A DNA stretch of 64,000 nt from Clostridium cibarium (GCF_014836335.1 NZ_JACSRA010000010.1:1-64000), one strand, 5' to 3'; positions 36,110 through 45,106 are shown, numbered from the stretch's first letter. Notes: a model not told the origin generated them from the letters alone. Made by a program: numbers and translations.

Positions 36110-37996
36110 ATGAAAAGGACAAAATTAACTAAACTTATAGCGGTAGCTATTATAGCATCAATCAGTGTAACATCCTTTACTGCTTGCGGAAATAGCAAAA
36201 AGACACAGGAGAATAAACCAAGTGTTGAGGATAGTGTTTCAAAGGTTGAAACTACTTTGACAAATGCAAAATTAGATGGAGAAGAAGCTCCATCAGATGG
36301 AACTACACTTACTACAATGATGACTTTTACTCCAGCACCAGCAGGGCATGGGAACCCAGCAGTAAATGGTGGCCCAGATTGGTCTATGGAACCTATTATG
36401 TATGATTATTTATGTGGATATAGTTCTAAGCCAGAAAAAACTTTCAAACCTTCATTGCTTGAGAGTTATGAATTCAAAGATAAGGTGTTAACTTTAAAAT
36501 TAAGACAAGGATTAAAGTGGAGTGATGGAAGTCCTTTAAATGCAGATGATTTATTATGTAATTTATATATGGATATGACAGTGAATAAGATTGCATACTA
36601 TGCGGAAAGTGTGACAAAGGTAAATGATGTAACTGTACAAGTTAAATATAATACTGATGCATCTCTTATTTTAGATTATATGTTAAAATCTCCAATTAGA
36701 TATGCAAAAAAAGTATATGGAAAATGGTCGGATGTTTTTCAAGATGCATTTACAAAGAATAGAGAAGCTAAACCAGATGGAAATTACAAATTCACAAAGG
36801 AAGGTGATGACAAAGTAGCTGCAGCTACAGTTGAATTTGATAACTACTTACCTGATATAAAACAAGCTTTATGTTCAGGGCCATATATGCCAACTACAGT
36901 AACATCTTCAGAAATGATATTTGAAAGAAATCCTAACTATAGAACTAAGATGAAGATAGAAAAGATTAAAGGTATTAGGCCAACTAGCACTGAATCTTCA
37001 GCAGTTGCTGTTATGAATAAAGAATATGATGCAGAAGGTATGGGATTGTCTCTAGATATGGCACAGAAGGTTGCTGAAAATAATAAAGAGACCATTAGAC
37101 AAATGTTAATTCCTGAATATAGTGAACTTGGATTCTGTTTTAATGTAAATAAAGCCCCTACAGATGATGTAAAGGTAAGAAAAGCAATAGCTTATATCAT
37201 AGATAAAGCACAAATTGCTCCAGTATCAGAACCAGGTATGAGAGTTGGAGACCAATATGCAGTTGGCTTACCACCTTCAATTAGAGATAAATATTTTGAT
37301 AAGGATTTCTTAAGTACATTGGATGATTATACTGTAAATCTTGATAAAGCTAAGGAGTTATTGAAAGAAGCTGGATGGAAAGAAAGTGGAGGAAAATGGG
37401 TTGATTCAAGCGGACAATCACCTGAAATAAAGATAGCAGGTGTTGGAGAATTCCCAGCTTATGTAGTTATGGGAGAAGCAGCAACTAATATGCTAAAAGA
37501 TTTTGGACTTAATGCATCATTTACTCCAAAGGAATCAGCTGCATATAATGATTATGCTACATCTGGTGATGCAGCCATGGTAATCGATGGATTTGGAAGT
37601 ACTACAGGAACACAACATCCATTTGAAGCTTATGACTCTTTATCATGGTATGGAAAGAGAATGAATATCAAAAATCCTGATAAAGGAGATCAGGTATATA
37701 AAGATCCTGTTACAGGAGAAGATTTTAAATATACAGAAAAGTTACTTGAATTATTTAGAACAAAAAATGATAGCGAAGTAACAGAAAAGGCAAAGGATTT
37801 TGCAAAGTTCTTTAATGATTCTATGTACTTTATACCAATAACGGAAAAATTCTATATCTATAGAATTCATAATAATAAACTTTCTATGTCACCAGCTAAA
37901 ACTGGAGAACAGCTTAGTGATTTCTACTGGTCTGGAACTACTAGTGCATTACTTGGAAAGATGCTTAGGGATAATCAAGTATATTACATTAAGTAG
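36110..37996 (+). CDS. ABC transporter substrate-binding lipoprotein, family 5
   Basis: A 628-residue extracytoplasmic binding protein of the peptide/nickel/oligosaccharide (SBP_bac_5) family. The lipobox SFTAC ends at Cys26. Family segments include LKLRQGLKWSDGSPLNADDLL (about residues 125-145), CSGPYMPT and DDVKVRKAIAYIIDK. The C-terminal region is rich in Trp, Tyr and Asn. The operon is under a cre-overlapped promoter, and family 5 proteins of this length often bind cello- or manno-oligosaccharides, so an oligosaccharide is at least as likely a ligand as a peptide. A hairpin downstream may raise its level relative to the permeases. Confidence 0.88.
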   Translation: MKRTKLTKLIAVAIIASISVTSFTACGNSKKTQENKPSVEDSVSKVETTLTNAKLDGEEAPSDGTTLTTMMTFTPAPAGHGNPAVNGGPDWSMEPIMYDYLCGYSSKPEKTFKPSLLESYEFKDKVLTLKLRQGLKWSDGSPLNADDLLCNLYMDMTVNKIAYYAESVTKVNDVTVQVKYNTDASLILDYMLKSPIRYAKKVYGKWSDVFQDAFTKNREAKPDGNYKFTKEGDDKVAAATVEFDNYLPDIKQALCSGPYMPTTVTSSEMIFERNPNYRTKMKIEKIKGIRPTSTESSAVAVMNKEYDAEGMGLSLDMAQKVAENNKETIRQMLIPEYSELGFCFNVNKAPTDDVKVRKAIAYIIDKAQIAPVSEPGMRVGDQYAVGLPPSIRDKYFDKDFLSTLDDYTVNLDKAKELLKEAGWKESGGKWVDSSGQSPEIKIAGVGEFPAYVVMGEAATNMLKDFGLNASFTPKESAAYNDYATSGDAAMVIDGFGSTTGTQHPFEAYDSLSWYGKRMNIKNPDKGDQVYKDPVTGEDFKYTEKLLELFRTKNDSEVTEKAKDFAKFFNDSMYFIPITEKFYIYRIHNNKLSMSPAKTGEQLSDFYWSGTTSALLGKMLRDNQVYYIK

Positions 37997-38005
37997 TTAA
38001 TTTGG

Positions 38006-38037
38006 TATATCTCAAGGAGAAATTTCCTTGAGATATA
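38006..38037 (+). terminator. Intra-operon hairpin after the binding-protein gene
   Basis: Perfect 13-bp stem TATATCTCAAGGA (38006-38018) with TCCTTGAGATATA (38025-38037), without a long T run. It probably acts as a partial terminator or 3' mRNA stabiliser that favours the binding-protein transcript. Confidence 0.7.
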
Positions 38038-38065
38038 TTAATAATTAAAAAAGGAGGAAGAAAAA

Positions 38066-39040
38066 ATGAAAAAGTTAATAACATGTATATTGACTATGTT
38101 AACTTCGTTACTTTTAGTGTTTTTTGTAATACAAGCTATGCCAGGAAATCCAGTAGAAACATTAACACAGGAATATATGAGAACAAGTGGCATGCAATAT
38201 GATCAAGCATATCCAAAGGCCAAAATAGCTCTAAATTATGACCCGGATACTCCTTTAATGGATAGGTTTAGTCAATATGTTAAAGGAATAGTAACAGGAA
38301 ATTTAGGTCAATCTATGTCTTATAAAGAACCTGTCATATCAATAGTTTTAGGAGCTTTACCTTGGACACTTTTAGTATGTTCCATATCTCTGTTTTTGTC
38401 TTTTATAGTAGGAGTGATAATTGGAATATACGTAGCTTGGAAGAGAAGTAATGCCTTAGATGGAGTAGTTACAGGATATCAAGCATTATTTGGATCAATT
38501 CCAGATTATATTGTCGCTTATCTTTTAGTATTACTATTCTCAGTATTTTTAGGAGTTTTGCCATCAAAAGGAGCTTATGATTCAAATATTACTCCAGGGT
38601 TTAATGGAGCATTTATAATAAGCGTTTTACAGCATGCATTGTTACCAGTACTTGCATACTTTTTAACAACTTTGGCTGGTTGGATAATGGGGATGAAGGC
38701 AAGCTGTATGAGTGTACTTGGTGAAGATTATATAAATTACTCTAAAGCTAGAGGTCTTTCAAATAGGCGTATTGTCTTTAGTTATTTGGGGAAAAATGCA
38801 ATATTGCCAATGGTAACAAGTGTAGCCATATCATTTGGAATGATGTTTGGAGGTTCGCCTCTTATAGAAAATTTATTTGTGTATCCAGGAGTTGGATATT
38901 ATTTAGCAACAGCTATATCTAGGAGAGATTATACTTTGATGGAAGGGATGTTCTTAATGATAATAGTTATGGTGTTATTGTCAGGTCTTATAGCAGAATT
39001 CCTTTATACTAGATTAAATCCAAGGTTAAGGGAGAAGTAA
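38066..39040 (+). CDS. ABC transporter permease, DppB/OppB type
   Basis: A 324-residue inner-membrane permease with about six helices. The N-terminal FFVIQAMPGNPVE segment is typical of DppB-type subunits, and the cytoplasmic EAA loop is YINYSKARGLSNRRI. AAAGGAGG lies ahead of the ATG. It ends two bases before the OppC-type gene. Pairs with that subunit to form the channel for the upstream lipoprotein's substrate. Confidence 0.93.
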   Translation: MKKLITCILTMLTSLLLVFFVIQAMPGNPVETLTQEYMRTSGMQYDQAYPKAKIALNYDPDTPLMDRFSQYVKGIVTGNLGQSMSYKEPVISIVLGALPWTLLVCSISLFLSFIVGVIIGIYVAWKRSNALDGVVTGYQALFGSIPDYIVAYLLVLLFSVFLGVLPSKGAYDSNITPGFNGAFIISVLQHALLPVLAYFLTTLAGWIMGMKASCMSVLGEDYINYSKARGLSNRRIVFSYLGKNAILPMVTSVAISFGMMFGGSPLIENLFVYPGVGYYLATAISRRDYTLMEGMFLMIIVMVLLSGLIAEFLYTRLNPRLREK

Positions 39041-39042
39041 TT

Positions 39043-39960
39043 ATGAATAATATTATGGGTACAAATCATAAATCAAAACTTAGCGCATATGCAAGAGAAG
39101 GTACTTTTTTAAATTGGCTTAAGGAATTTTTTCAAGTCATATGGAAAAATAAAATGTCAAGAGTAGGTTTTATAATATTAGTTTTTTTCTTAGCATTATC
39201 AATAATAGGACCAATGGTTGTAAAAAACCCCACATCTAACTATTTAGATAGATTACAAGGACCATGTGCAATACATTTGTTGGGAACTGATTATGCAGGA
39301 AGAGATATACTATCTCAATTTGTTGTAGGATCTAGATCAGTTTTGTTAGTTGCCTTCTATGCAGCATTATTTTCAATAATAATTGCATGTGGAATGGGAA
39401 TTACATCGGGACTTATAGGGGGAAAAACTGATGAAATTTTAATGATGATTACAAATATAGTATTAACCATGCCAAGTTTCCCTGTAACTATGGTTCTTTC
39501 CATGATTATTGATGTAAATAATAATATTTTATTTGGATTAGTGCTAAGTTTATGGTCTTGGGCAGGACTTGCTAAAGCAATTAGATCTCAGGTTTTAGTT
39601 TTAAGAAATAAAGACTTTATAGAATCAAGCAGAATAATGGGTATAAGTAATTTTAATATAATAGTAAAAGATATTATTCCTAACATAACCTCATTTATAG
39701 CAATAAACTTTATAGCTATTATGAAGGGAGCAATTATAACATCAGTAGGGTTAATGGTATTAGGACTTGTACCATTTGAAGGAAATCATTGGGGGATGAT
39801 GATTCAAATGGCAATGTCTCAATCAGCAGTAGCCTATGGTGGAGTTGGCCCTATAGTCTATTTTTTAACACCTATAGTTGGAATAGTTTTATTTCAAGTA
39901 GGTTGCTATTTATTTGCTAATGGACTAGATGAAGCTATGAATCCAAGGTTGCGTAAATAA
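39043..39960 (+). CDS. ABC transporter permease, DppC/OppC type
   Basis: A 305-residue permease with about six helices. The N-terminal cytoplasmic stretch and first helix (KMSRVGFIILVFF), the LLGTDYAGRDILSQ periplasmic segment and the EAA loop FIESSRIMGISNFNIIVKDI identify the OppC/DppC family. It lies between the OppB-type permease and the first ATPase gene within one operon. Confidence 0.93.
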   Translation: MNNIMGTNHKSKLSAYAREGTFLNWLKEFFQVIWKNKMSRVGFIILVFFLALSIIGPMVVKNPTSNYLDRLQGPCAIHLLGTDYAGRDILSQFVVGSRSVLLVAFYAALFSIIIACGMGITSGLIGGKTDEILMMITNIVLTMPSFPVTMVLSMIIDVNNNILFGLVLSLWSWAGLAKAIRSQVLVLRNKDFIESSRIMGISNFNIIVKDIIPNITSFIAINFIAIMKGAIITSVGLMVLGLVPFEGNHWGMMIQMAMSQSAVAYGGVGPIVYFLTPIVGIVLFQVGCYLFANGLDEAMNPRLRK

Positions 39961-39972
39961 GGAGGTAGAATA

Positions 39973-40995
39973 ATGAATCCATTAATAGAAATAAAGAACT
40001 TAACTATCGATTTTGTACTTAATAACGGAATACTAAGAGCCTGCGATAATGTTTCATTTACTATAAATAAGGGCGAAATAATTGGAGTAATTGGAGAAAG
40101 TGGGAGTGGTAAATCTACTTTAGCTTCAGGTATTTTGAATCTAGTACAAGCACCGGGTAAGATTTCTTCAGGAGAAGTATATTACTATACAGAAAATAAT
40201 GAAAAGGTTAATTTATTAAAGTTAAATAAAAATGATTTGAATAATTATAGGTGGAGTGAGATTTCCACAGTTTTTCAAGCTGCTCAGAACGCTTTAAATC
40301 CAGTTTTAAGAATTGAAGAACACTTTTTAGAGACAGTATATGCTCATACAGATAAAATGAGTAATGAAGAAATATTAAAAAAAGCAGAGAAAGTTTTGTC
40401 ATATGTAAGATTAGATAAAAGTGTATTAGAATATTATCCACATCAGTTAAGTGGAGGGATGAAGCAAAGGGTATTAATTGCATTGAGTCTTATTTTAGAT
40501 CCAAAAGTAATTCTTTTAGATGAACCTACTACAGCATTAGATGTAATAACTCAGTGGTATATATTAGATCTGTTAAAACAAATTCATAATGATCTTGGTA
40601 TAACATTGATTTTTCTAACACATGATATTTCGGTAATTTCGGGTGTAATTGATAGGATAGCAGTAATGTATGCAGGAGAAATAGTGGAATACGGTAAAGT
40701 TGAGGATGTATTTAATGAAACATCTCATCCATATACAAAAGGACTTCTTGATGCAATACCAACATTGCATGATGATATAACTAAACGTAAAGCTATTCCA
40801 GGATCACCACCAAATCTTATTCAAGATTTCAAAGAATGTAAGTTTTCTCCACGTTGCTATATGTATTTAAACGAAGAATGTGATGGAGATAAGAAAAAGA
40901 CAGAAGCCTTATATAAAGTTAATGGCAATCAATGTACTAGATGTTATAAGTATGGTGAACTTACAAGTAAGGAAATAGTAAAGGAAGGTGCATAA
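39973..40995 (+). CDS. ABC transporter ATPase, OppD type
   Basis: A 340-residue ABC ATPase with Walker A GESGSGKST, signature LSGGMKQR, Walker B VILLDEPTTALD and H-loop FLTHD. The C-terminal extension CKFSPRCYMYLNEECDGDKK with further Cys residues is the oligopeptide-ATPase C-terminal iron-sulfur-like region of this family. Ribosome site GGAGGTAG. It abuts the OppF-type gene. Confidence 0.94.
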   Translation: MNPLIEIKNLTIDFVLNNGILRACDNVSFTINKGEIIGVIGESGSGKSTLASGILNLVQAPGKISSGEVYYYTENNEKVNLLKLNKNDLNNYRWSEISTVFQAAQNALNPVLRIEEHFLETVYAHTDKMSNEEILKKAEKVLSYVRLDKSVLEYYPHQLSGGMKQRVLIALSLILDPKVILLDEPTTALDVITQWYILDLLKQIHNDLGITLIFLTHDISVISGVIDRIAVMYAGEIVEYGKVEDVFNETSHPYTKGLLDAIPTLHDDITKRKAIPGSPPNLIQDFKECKFSPRCYMYLNEECDGDKKKTEALYKVNGNQCTRCYKYGELTSKEIVKEGA

Positions 40996-40996
40996 A

Positions 40997-42007
40997 ATGA
41001 GTTTGTTAGAAGTGGATAGTGCAACTATTGAGTTTGAGAATAGAGTTAATAAAAAGCAAAAAGTTTGTGTATTATCTAATATTAATCTTAGTATAGAAGA
41101 AGGAGAAATAGTGGCAGTTGTAGGGGAGAGTGGTTGTGGGAAAACTACACTAGGCAAACTAATTGTAGGCATTTATAAACCAACTAAAGGTAAAATAATC
41201 TATAAAGGAAAGAACATTCAGAAGTTAAAAAAGGGAGAATTTAAAGATTATAGGCTTGGAGTTCAAATGGTTCATCAAGATTCTTTTGCGGCCTTAAATC
41301 CTAATAGGACAATTTTTCAATCATTATCAATGCCACTATTACAGCATAAAATAGTTAAAAATAAAGAAGAGGCAGAAAAGTTATTAAAGGAATATTTTGA
41401 GGAAGTTGGATTAGTACCTCAAGAACAATTCTTGTATAAATATCCACATCAACTAAGTGGAGGCCAAAGGCAAAGGATATTACTTGCAAGAGCTTTATCT
41501 GTAAAGCCAAAGCTAATAGTAGCAGATGAACCAGTTTCTATGGTTGATGTTTCACTTAGGATTTCACTTATTGATTTAATGACTAAGATGAATAAAAAAT
41601 ATAATATTTCTTTTATATATATTACTCATGACTTAGCTACAGCAAGATATATAGCTAAGAATGGAAGGCTTGTTGTTATGTATCTTGGAAAAGTTATAGA
41701 GCTTAACAATATTTATGATGCTATAGATAATCCAAAACATCCATACTTTCATGCATTACTCTCAGCAGTGCCAGAAATTATAAGAACCAAAAAAGATAGA
41801 GTGTCAGGGAAATTGCCACTTAGAACTTTAGATATGCCAAGTATAGTAAATCCACCTTCTGGATGTAAGTTTCATACAAGATGTCCTTATTATACTGAAA
41901 AATGTGAAAATGAAGAACCAGAGTTAATAAAGTATAAAGGAGGTTATGTAGCATGTCACTATGTCAAGGAGATAGAAGAAAAAAGAGTAGAAGCGAAGAT
42001 AGGATAG
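40997..42007 (+). CDS. ABC transporter ATPase, OppF type
   Basis: A 336-residue ABC ATPase with Walker A GESGCGKTT, signature LSGGQRQR, Walker B LIVADEPVSMVD and H-loop YITHD. The C-terminal PPSGCKFHTRCPYYTEKCE Cys motif is typical of the oligopeptide ATPase pair. The start is ATG 40997 after AAGGAAGGTG. Its last 55 bases overlap the start of a small membrane-protein gene in another frame. Confidence 0.94.
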   Translation: MSLLEVDSATIEFENRVNKKQKVCVLSNINLSIEEGEIVAVVGESGCGKTTLGKLIVGIYKPTKGKIIYKGKNIQKLKKGEFKDYRLGVQMVHQDSFAALNPNRTIFQSLSMPLLQHKIVKNKEEAEKLLKEYFEEVGLVPQEQFLYKYPHQLSGGQRQRILLARALSVKPKLIVADEPVSMVDVSLRISLIDLMTKMNKKYNISFIYITHDLATARYIAKNGRLVVMYLGKVIELNNIYDAIDNPKHPYFHALLSAVPEIIRTKKDRVSGKLPLRTLDMPSIVNPPSGCKFHTRCPYYTEKCENEEPELIKYKGGYVACHYVKEIEEKRVEAKIG

Positions 42008-42207
42008 AACTAAGTGCAGTAGTAAAGTTTGTGAAGTTTTTACAGTGTATTGCTTGTGGAATGCTAGGAATAGCAGTTTTAGGTATGATATTTGTAAGTG
42101 ATAATGTTGGTGCAAAAGTAGTATATACAATGGTAATTGTAGTTAACTTAATGGTAATTATTTTAGGTAAAGTACCTATTAAATATCTGATGAAAAAAAT
42201 GCTTTAG
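41953..42207 (+). CDS. Small membrane protein overlapping the OppF-type gene
   Basis: 84 residues: a basic, charged N-terminal third, then two predicted helices (FLQCIACGMLGIAVLGMIFV and VVYTMVIVVNLMVIIL) and a Lys-rich end. No family recognised. The start overlaps the ATPase gene by 55 bases, but AAAGGAGG (41936-41943) sits nine bases upstream of this ATG, a strong internal ribosome site that supports real expression. It may be an accessory subunit of the transporter or an unrelated small protein; it is followed by the hairpin at the end of the convergent NlpC/P60 gene. Confidence 0.65.
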   Translation: MSLCQGDRRKKSRSEDRIELSAVVKFVKFLQCIACGMLGIAVLGMIFVSDNVGAKVVYTMVIVVNLMVIILGKVPIKYLMKKML

Positions 42208-42259
42208 AGCTTGCGCTTCATCTTTTTCGCATGGTGAATTTATACAAAAAGTGGATAAA

Positions 42260-42293
42260 AAATAAAGGCTGTATAAATGTTCAGCCTTTATTT
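42260..42293 (-). terminator. Terminator overlapping the NlpC/P60 stop codon
   Basis: Perfect 12-bp stem AAATAAAGGCTG (42260-42271) with CAGCCTTTATTT (42282-42293); the minus-strand read continues into TTTT. The stop codon at 42288-42290 lies inside the stem. Confidence 0.8.
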
Positions 42294-43265
42294 AGCAACT
42301 CTACCTTCTTTAATTCCATATAGTAGATAATGTTCATAGTATGCTAAATTGTTGTTTCCAAAGGCACTCTCTAAATCTTTATAATTGTTTTTATAAATTT
42401 TAAAATTGAAGTTTTCGCTAGCAGTTCTACCTTCGTTTATACCATATGTTAAAAAGTGAATTATAATTCCGTGATAATCATTTCCAAAAGAGTTTGCTAC
42501 ATCTGGATTGTTCTTAATATAGAAGTCCATATTAAATACTGGGGAAAGATCTCTAGATTCCTTATAACCTGTATTAATAAAGTGATTGTAAGCAGCTTCG
42601 AAGTTATTTGCACCAAATGCATTTATAAGATCAGCATTATGATTTAGGTAATAATTAGAATCGAAAACTATAGATGAAGTACGACCTTCTTTTATTCCAT
42701 AAGAATGAAAATGATTACGAAGTTTTATATTATCATTTCCAAAAGCACTCTTCAAATCTGCGTATTTATTAGAATAGAAATTTGCATTAAATATAGTATC
42801 TTCAATATTTGGAGCAGTTTCCATTATTCTTTTTGCTCTCCAAAATTTATATACGGAAGATATTTTTACTACATCACCTGTCCTAGGAGCATGTATCATT
42901 TGACCATTACCAATATATATTCCTACATGGCCTGGATCTGTAAAAACTAAATCTCCAAGAATTAAGTCACTTTGTGATATTTCTTTACCTGAATTAATCT
43001 GATTACTAGTAGTTCGTCCAATTTGGATGTTAACAACATTTATATATACGTATTGTGTAAATCCTGAGCAGTCGAAGGAACTTGGACCAGTAGAGCCAAA
43101 GTTATATGGTTTGCCTAGATGTTTCATAGCTTCATTGATAATTGCTTGTCCACTTATAGTGCTTGCTTTAACAGATAGAGAGGTATTAAAAATATTAAGT
43201 AATATAAGTAGAACTGATAATATAAAAATTAATAATTTTTTTGTTCTTGTATTGCAAGTTAACAT
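42288..43265 (-). CDS. Secreted NlpC/P60 peptidoglycan hydrolase with four C-terminal repeats
   Basis: A 325-residue exported cysteine peptidase. Residues 1-34 are a signal peptide. The NlpC/P60 (C40) domain at about 35-150 has Cys66 in FDCSGF, His113 in PGHVGIYIGN and a third polar site near His125 (MIHAPRTG), the endopeptidase triad that cuts D-Glu to diamino acid bonds in peptidoglycan. Residues about 158-325 are four copies of a 40-45 residue repeat with the pattern FYxNxYADLxxAFGNxxxxxxxHFxxYGIxEGR; the repeat class is seen in clostridial cell-wall proteins and may be a wall-binding module, but I cannot name it. Single-gene unit. Confidence 0.9.
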   Translation of the reverse strand: MLTCNTRTKKLLIFILSVLLILLNIFNTSLSVKASTISGQAIINEAMKHLGKPYNFGSTGPSSFDCSGFTQYVYINVVNIQIGRTTSNQINSGKEISQSDLILGDLVFTDPGHVGIYIGNGQMIHAPRTGDVVKISSVYKFWRAKRIMETAPNIEDTIFNANFYSNKYADLKSAFGNDNIKLRNHFHSYGIKEGRTSSIVFDSNYYLNHNADLINAFGANNFEAAYNHFINTGYKESRDLSPVFNMDFYIKNNPDVANSFGNDYHGIIIHFLTYGINEGRTASENFNFKIYKNNYKDLESAFGNNNLAYYEHYLLYGIKEGRVAK

Positions 43266-43468
43266 TTGATGCCTCCTTTATTACTTTTGATTTATAATTA
43301 AAGGTTTACAAACAAATTATACATAGGGGGAGCAGTTAAATCAACTGGATATGGATGGACAGTATGGTAATATAAAAAGATTATTATAATTTATTGTTTT
43401 ATGTAATTATATGGAATACAATGTGTATTATACGTTTTTTAATTATTCTACAAATGGAGGAAAATATA

Positions 43469-43912
43469 ATGAACTGGAACTTAAAAAAAATTAGTGAGTT
43501 GACTATTGAAGAATTATATAAAATTCTAAAATTAAGAAGTGAAGTATTTGTTGTAGAACAACAATGTGTTTATCAAGATTGTGATGGAAAAGATGAGAGT
43601 TCATATCACTTATATTTAGAGGATAAAGGCGAAATTGTAGCATACTTAAGAATTTTGCCAAGGAAGATTTCATATGAAGAAATGTCTATTGGTAGAGTTG
43701 TAGTAAAAAAATCTTATCGAGGGCAATCTGTAGCAAGTGAAATGCTTAAGAAAGCTATTGAATTTATTGAAGAAAAACTAAATCAAATGGAAATTAGAAT
43801 ATCAGCCCAAGCTCACTTGATAAACTTTTATGGAAGCTTTGGCTTTAAAGCAGTTACAGAGGAATATTTAGAAGATGGAATCCCGCATATAGAAATGCTA
43901 TATAAAAAATAA
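43469..43912 (+). CDS. elaA: GNAT acetyltransferase, ElaA family
   Basis: A 147-residue GNAT N-acetyltransferase of the ElaA group. LRSEVFVVEQQCVYQDCDGKD near residue 20 is the ElaA signature; SIGRVVVKKSYRGQSVASEM contains the acetyl-CoA P-loop region; and INFYGSFGFKAVTEEYLEDGIPHIEM is the conserved end. The substrate is unknown. ATG 43469, eight bases after TGGAGG; the open frame to 43394 upstream has no ribosome site. The final 115 coding bases plus about 60 bases of 3' flank are duplicated at 45183-45348. Confidence 0.92.
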   Translation: MNWNLKKISELTIEELYKILKLRSEVFVVEQQCVYQDCDGKDESSYHLYLEDKGEIVAYLRILPRKISYEEMSIGRVVVKKSYRGQSVASEMLKKAIEFIEEKLNQMEIRISAQAHLINFYGSFGFKAVTEEYLEDGIPHIEMLYKK

Positions 43913-43973
43913 GTTCAATAATAGATAGGATGGGTTAACAGAAATTAAGAAAAGAGGAAAAATGGAGAATCTA
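43798..43973 (+). repeat. Direct repeat copy 1: elaA 3' end and flank
   Basis: This segment, covering the last codons of elaA and the following non-coding DNA through a ribosome-site-like AAGAAAAGAGG, recurs in direct orientation at 45183-45348 with high identity and a few small indels beyond the stop. Confidence 0.85.
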
Positions 43974-44030
43974 CATGAGTATAAGAAGAATATTATAAAG
44001 CTGAGCTAGCAACTAAATATTTTGAATAAA

Positions 44031-44070
44031 AGCCATTGGTTATTAAATGTAACCCAATGGTTATTTTTTT
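44031..44070 (+). terminator. Terminator after elaA region
   Basis: Stem GCCATTGG with CCAATGG around a short TTA/TAA extension (44032-44060), then a run of seven T residues. Confidence 0.8.
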
Positions 44071-44197
44071 ATTCTAAATGAAAGTAGAAAAATTTTAAAA
44101 AATAAAGCACGAAGAAATTATGGATAAAATGCTAATGTAATTAACTTTTTATAACAAATATTAATAGATATGTTATAAAAATAGTACTATAGTCATA

Positions 44198-44427
44198 TTG
44201 ACGCAATAATAATCTTATATTATAGTAAATGTAGAAATAGAAGGAAAATTATCAAATAAAGTGTAAAACAGTAATATTAAGTGATAGTTTGGCTCTAAAA
44301 TTGTAAGTTTTATGGAGCAATTGAGGTGGACAAACATATGAAGATGCTGTGCTATTGATATCATATTTTAATTAGATCAGCATTTAAAATATGATGTTGA
44401 AATATAAAATATAGGGAGAGGGTAAAA
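44198..44427 (+). promoter_or_regulatory. Promoter and long leader with leader peptide and hairpin, secreted-protein gene
   Basis: TTGACG (44198-44203), a 17-base spacer and TATAGT (44221-44226) suggest a transcript start near 44233, leaving a leader of about 195 bases. Within it, GAGGTGG (44323-44329) precedes a 6-codon ORF MKMLCY (44338-44358), immediately followed by a strong hairpin ATCATATTTTAA ... TTTAAAATATGAT (about 44361-44396). The real ribosome site GGGAGAGGG follows. Leader-peptide control is possible but unproven; the stretch from 44098 holds nothing else. Confidence 0.5.
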
Positions 44428-45021
44428 ATGAAGAAAATTAAAATGAAAGTTATTACAGTATGCTTAGCACTAGGAATGGTGGCAACTACTATGGGAGCAC
44501 CAACTGTTGCTTATGCAGCTAGCAAGGGTGAAAAGTGTACAATTTCAAATGGTATTGAAACTAGTGTGGCTAACAATAATGATGCGAAAAATTATAATTT
44601 TAATCAAAATGTAGATGCTATTTATGGGGCTAGTAAAGCGTGGGCTCCTGGTATTAATTTTAATGTAAGCATTGATGTGTTAGGGATTGCTAATAGAATA
44701 GCTAGTGAAATAAGTAGAAATAACTTTAATGGGCAAAGAGCTGCTTTTTGTAAAAATCTAATGGAAACGGCTTTTTATGCAGCAGGTGGTAGATATAATG
44801 TAGTTGTTTTTGATTTATCACAAAACTACAATTATAGACTTTCAGGTGTTAAAATGTATGCTGGTTACCAATTTGATGGAACTACATTTGGGGTTTGGAT
44901 ATTTGATAGAAAACAACCTAGAGGATCTTATTTTAGAAATGATGGTCGCAGAGGATGGGATCATTGGGCTTGCAGAGGATGGCAAAGACAAGAAGACAAT
45001 GTAATGTGGTATAATAAATAA
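44428..45021 (+). CDS. Secreted protein of unknown function
   Basis: A 197-residue exported protein with a clear signal peptide (about 1-30, cleavage after AYA). The mature chain of about 167 residues has three Cys (37, 108, 182), is rich in aromatic residues and Asn, and ends in a Trp/Arg-rich region (NDGRRGWDHWACRGWQRQED). I do not recognise a family. It is a single gene between strong terminators, with a long leader, and lies in the interval bounded by the two elaA-tail repeats, so it may have arrived with, or been separated from its neighbours by, a rearrangement. Confidence 0.75.
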   Translation: MKKIKMKVITVCLALGMVATTMGAPTVAYAASKGEKCTISNGIETSVANNNDAKNYNFNQNVDAIYGASKAWAPGINFNVSIDVLGIANRIASEISRNNFNGQRAAFCKNLMETAFYAAGGRYNVVVFDLSQNYNYRLSGVKMYAGYQFDGTTFGVWIFDRKQPRGSYFRNDGRRGWDHWACRGWQRQEDNVMWYNK

Positions 45022-45106
45022 ATTTATAATTCTTTTTAAGTAGCGTTTATTCAAATACTACATAGTGATTAAATGATAAGTTTAATCAATTGTAGATAGA
45101 TATTAC

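Noticed and set aside
36110..42007. Nickel or dipeptide importer assignment
   Set aside because: Family membership fits, but nothing in the sequence favours nickel or dipeptide, and the cre site argues for a sugar ligand; left unspecified.
42288..42790. CRISPR-like periodicity in the NlpC/P60 gene
   Set aside because: The periodicity is a protein repeat with divergent DNA, not identical spaced direct repeats.
44804..45004. 66-codon frame inside the secreted-protein gene
   Set aside because: It lies wholly within the 44428-45021 gene in another frame and has no ribosome site.
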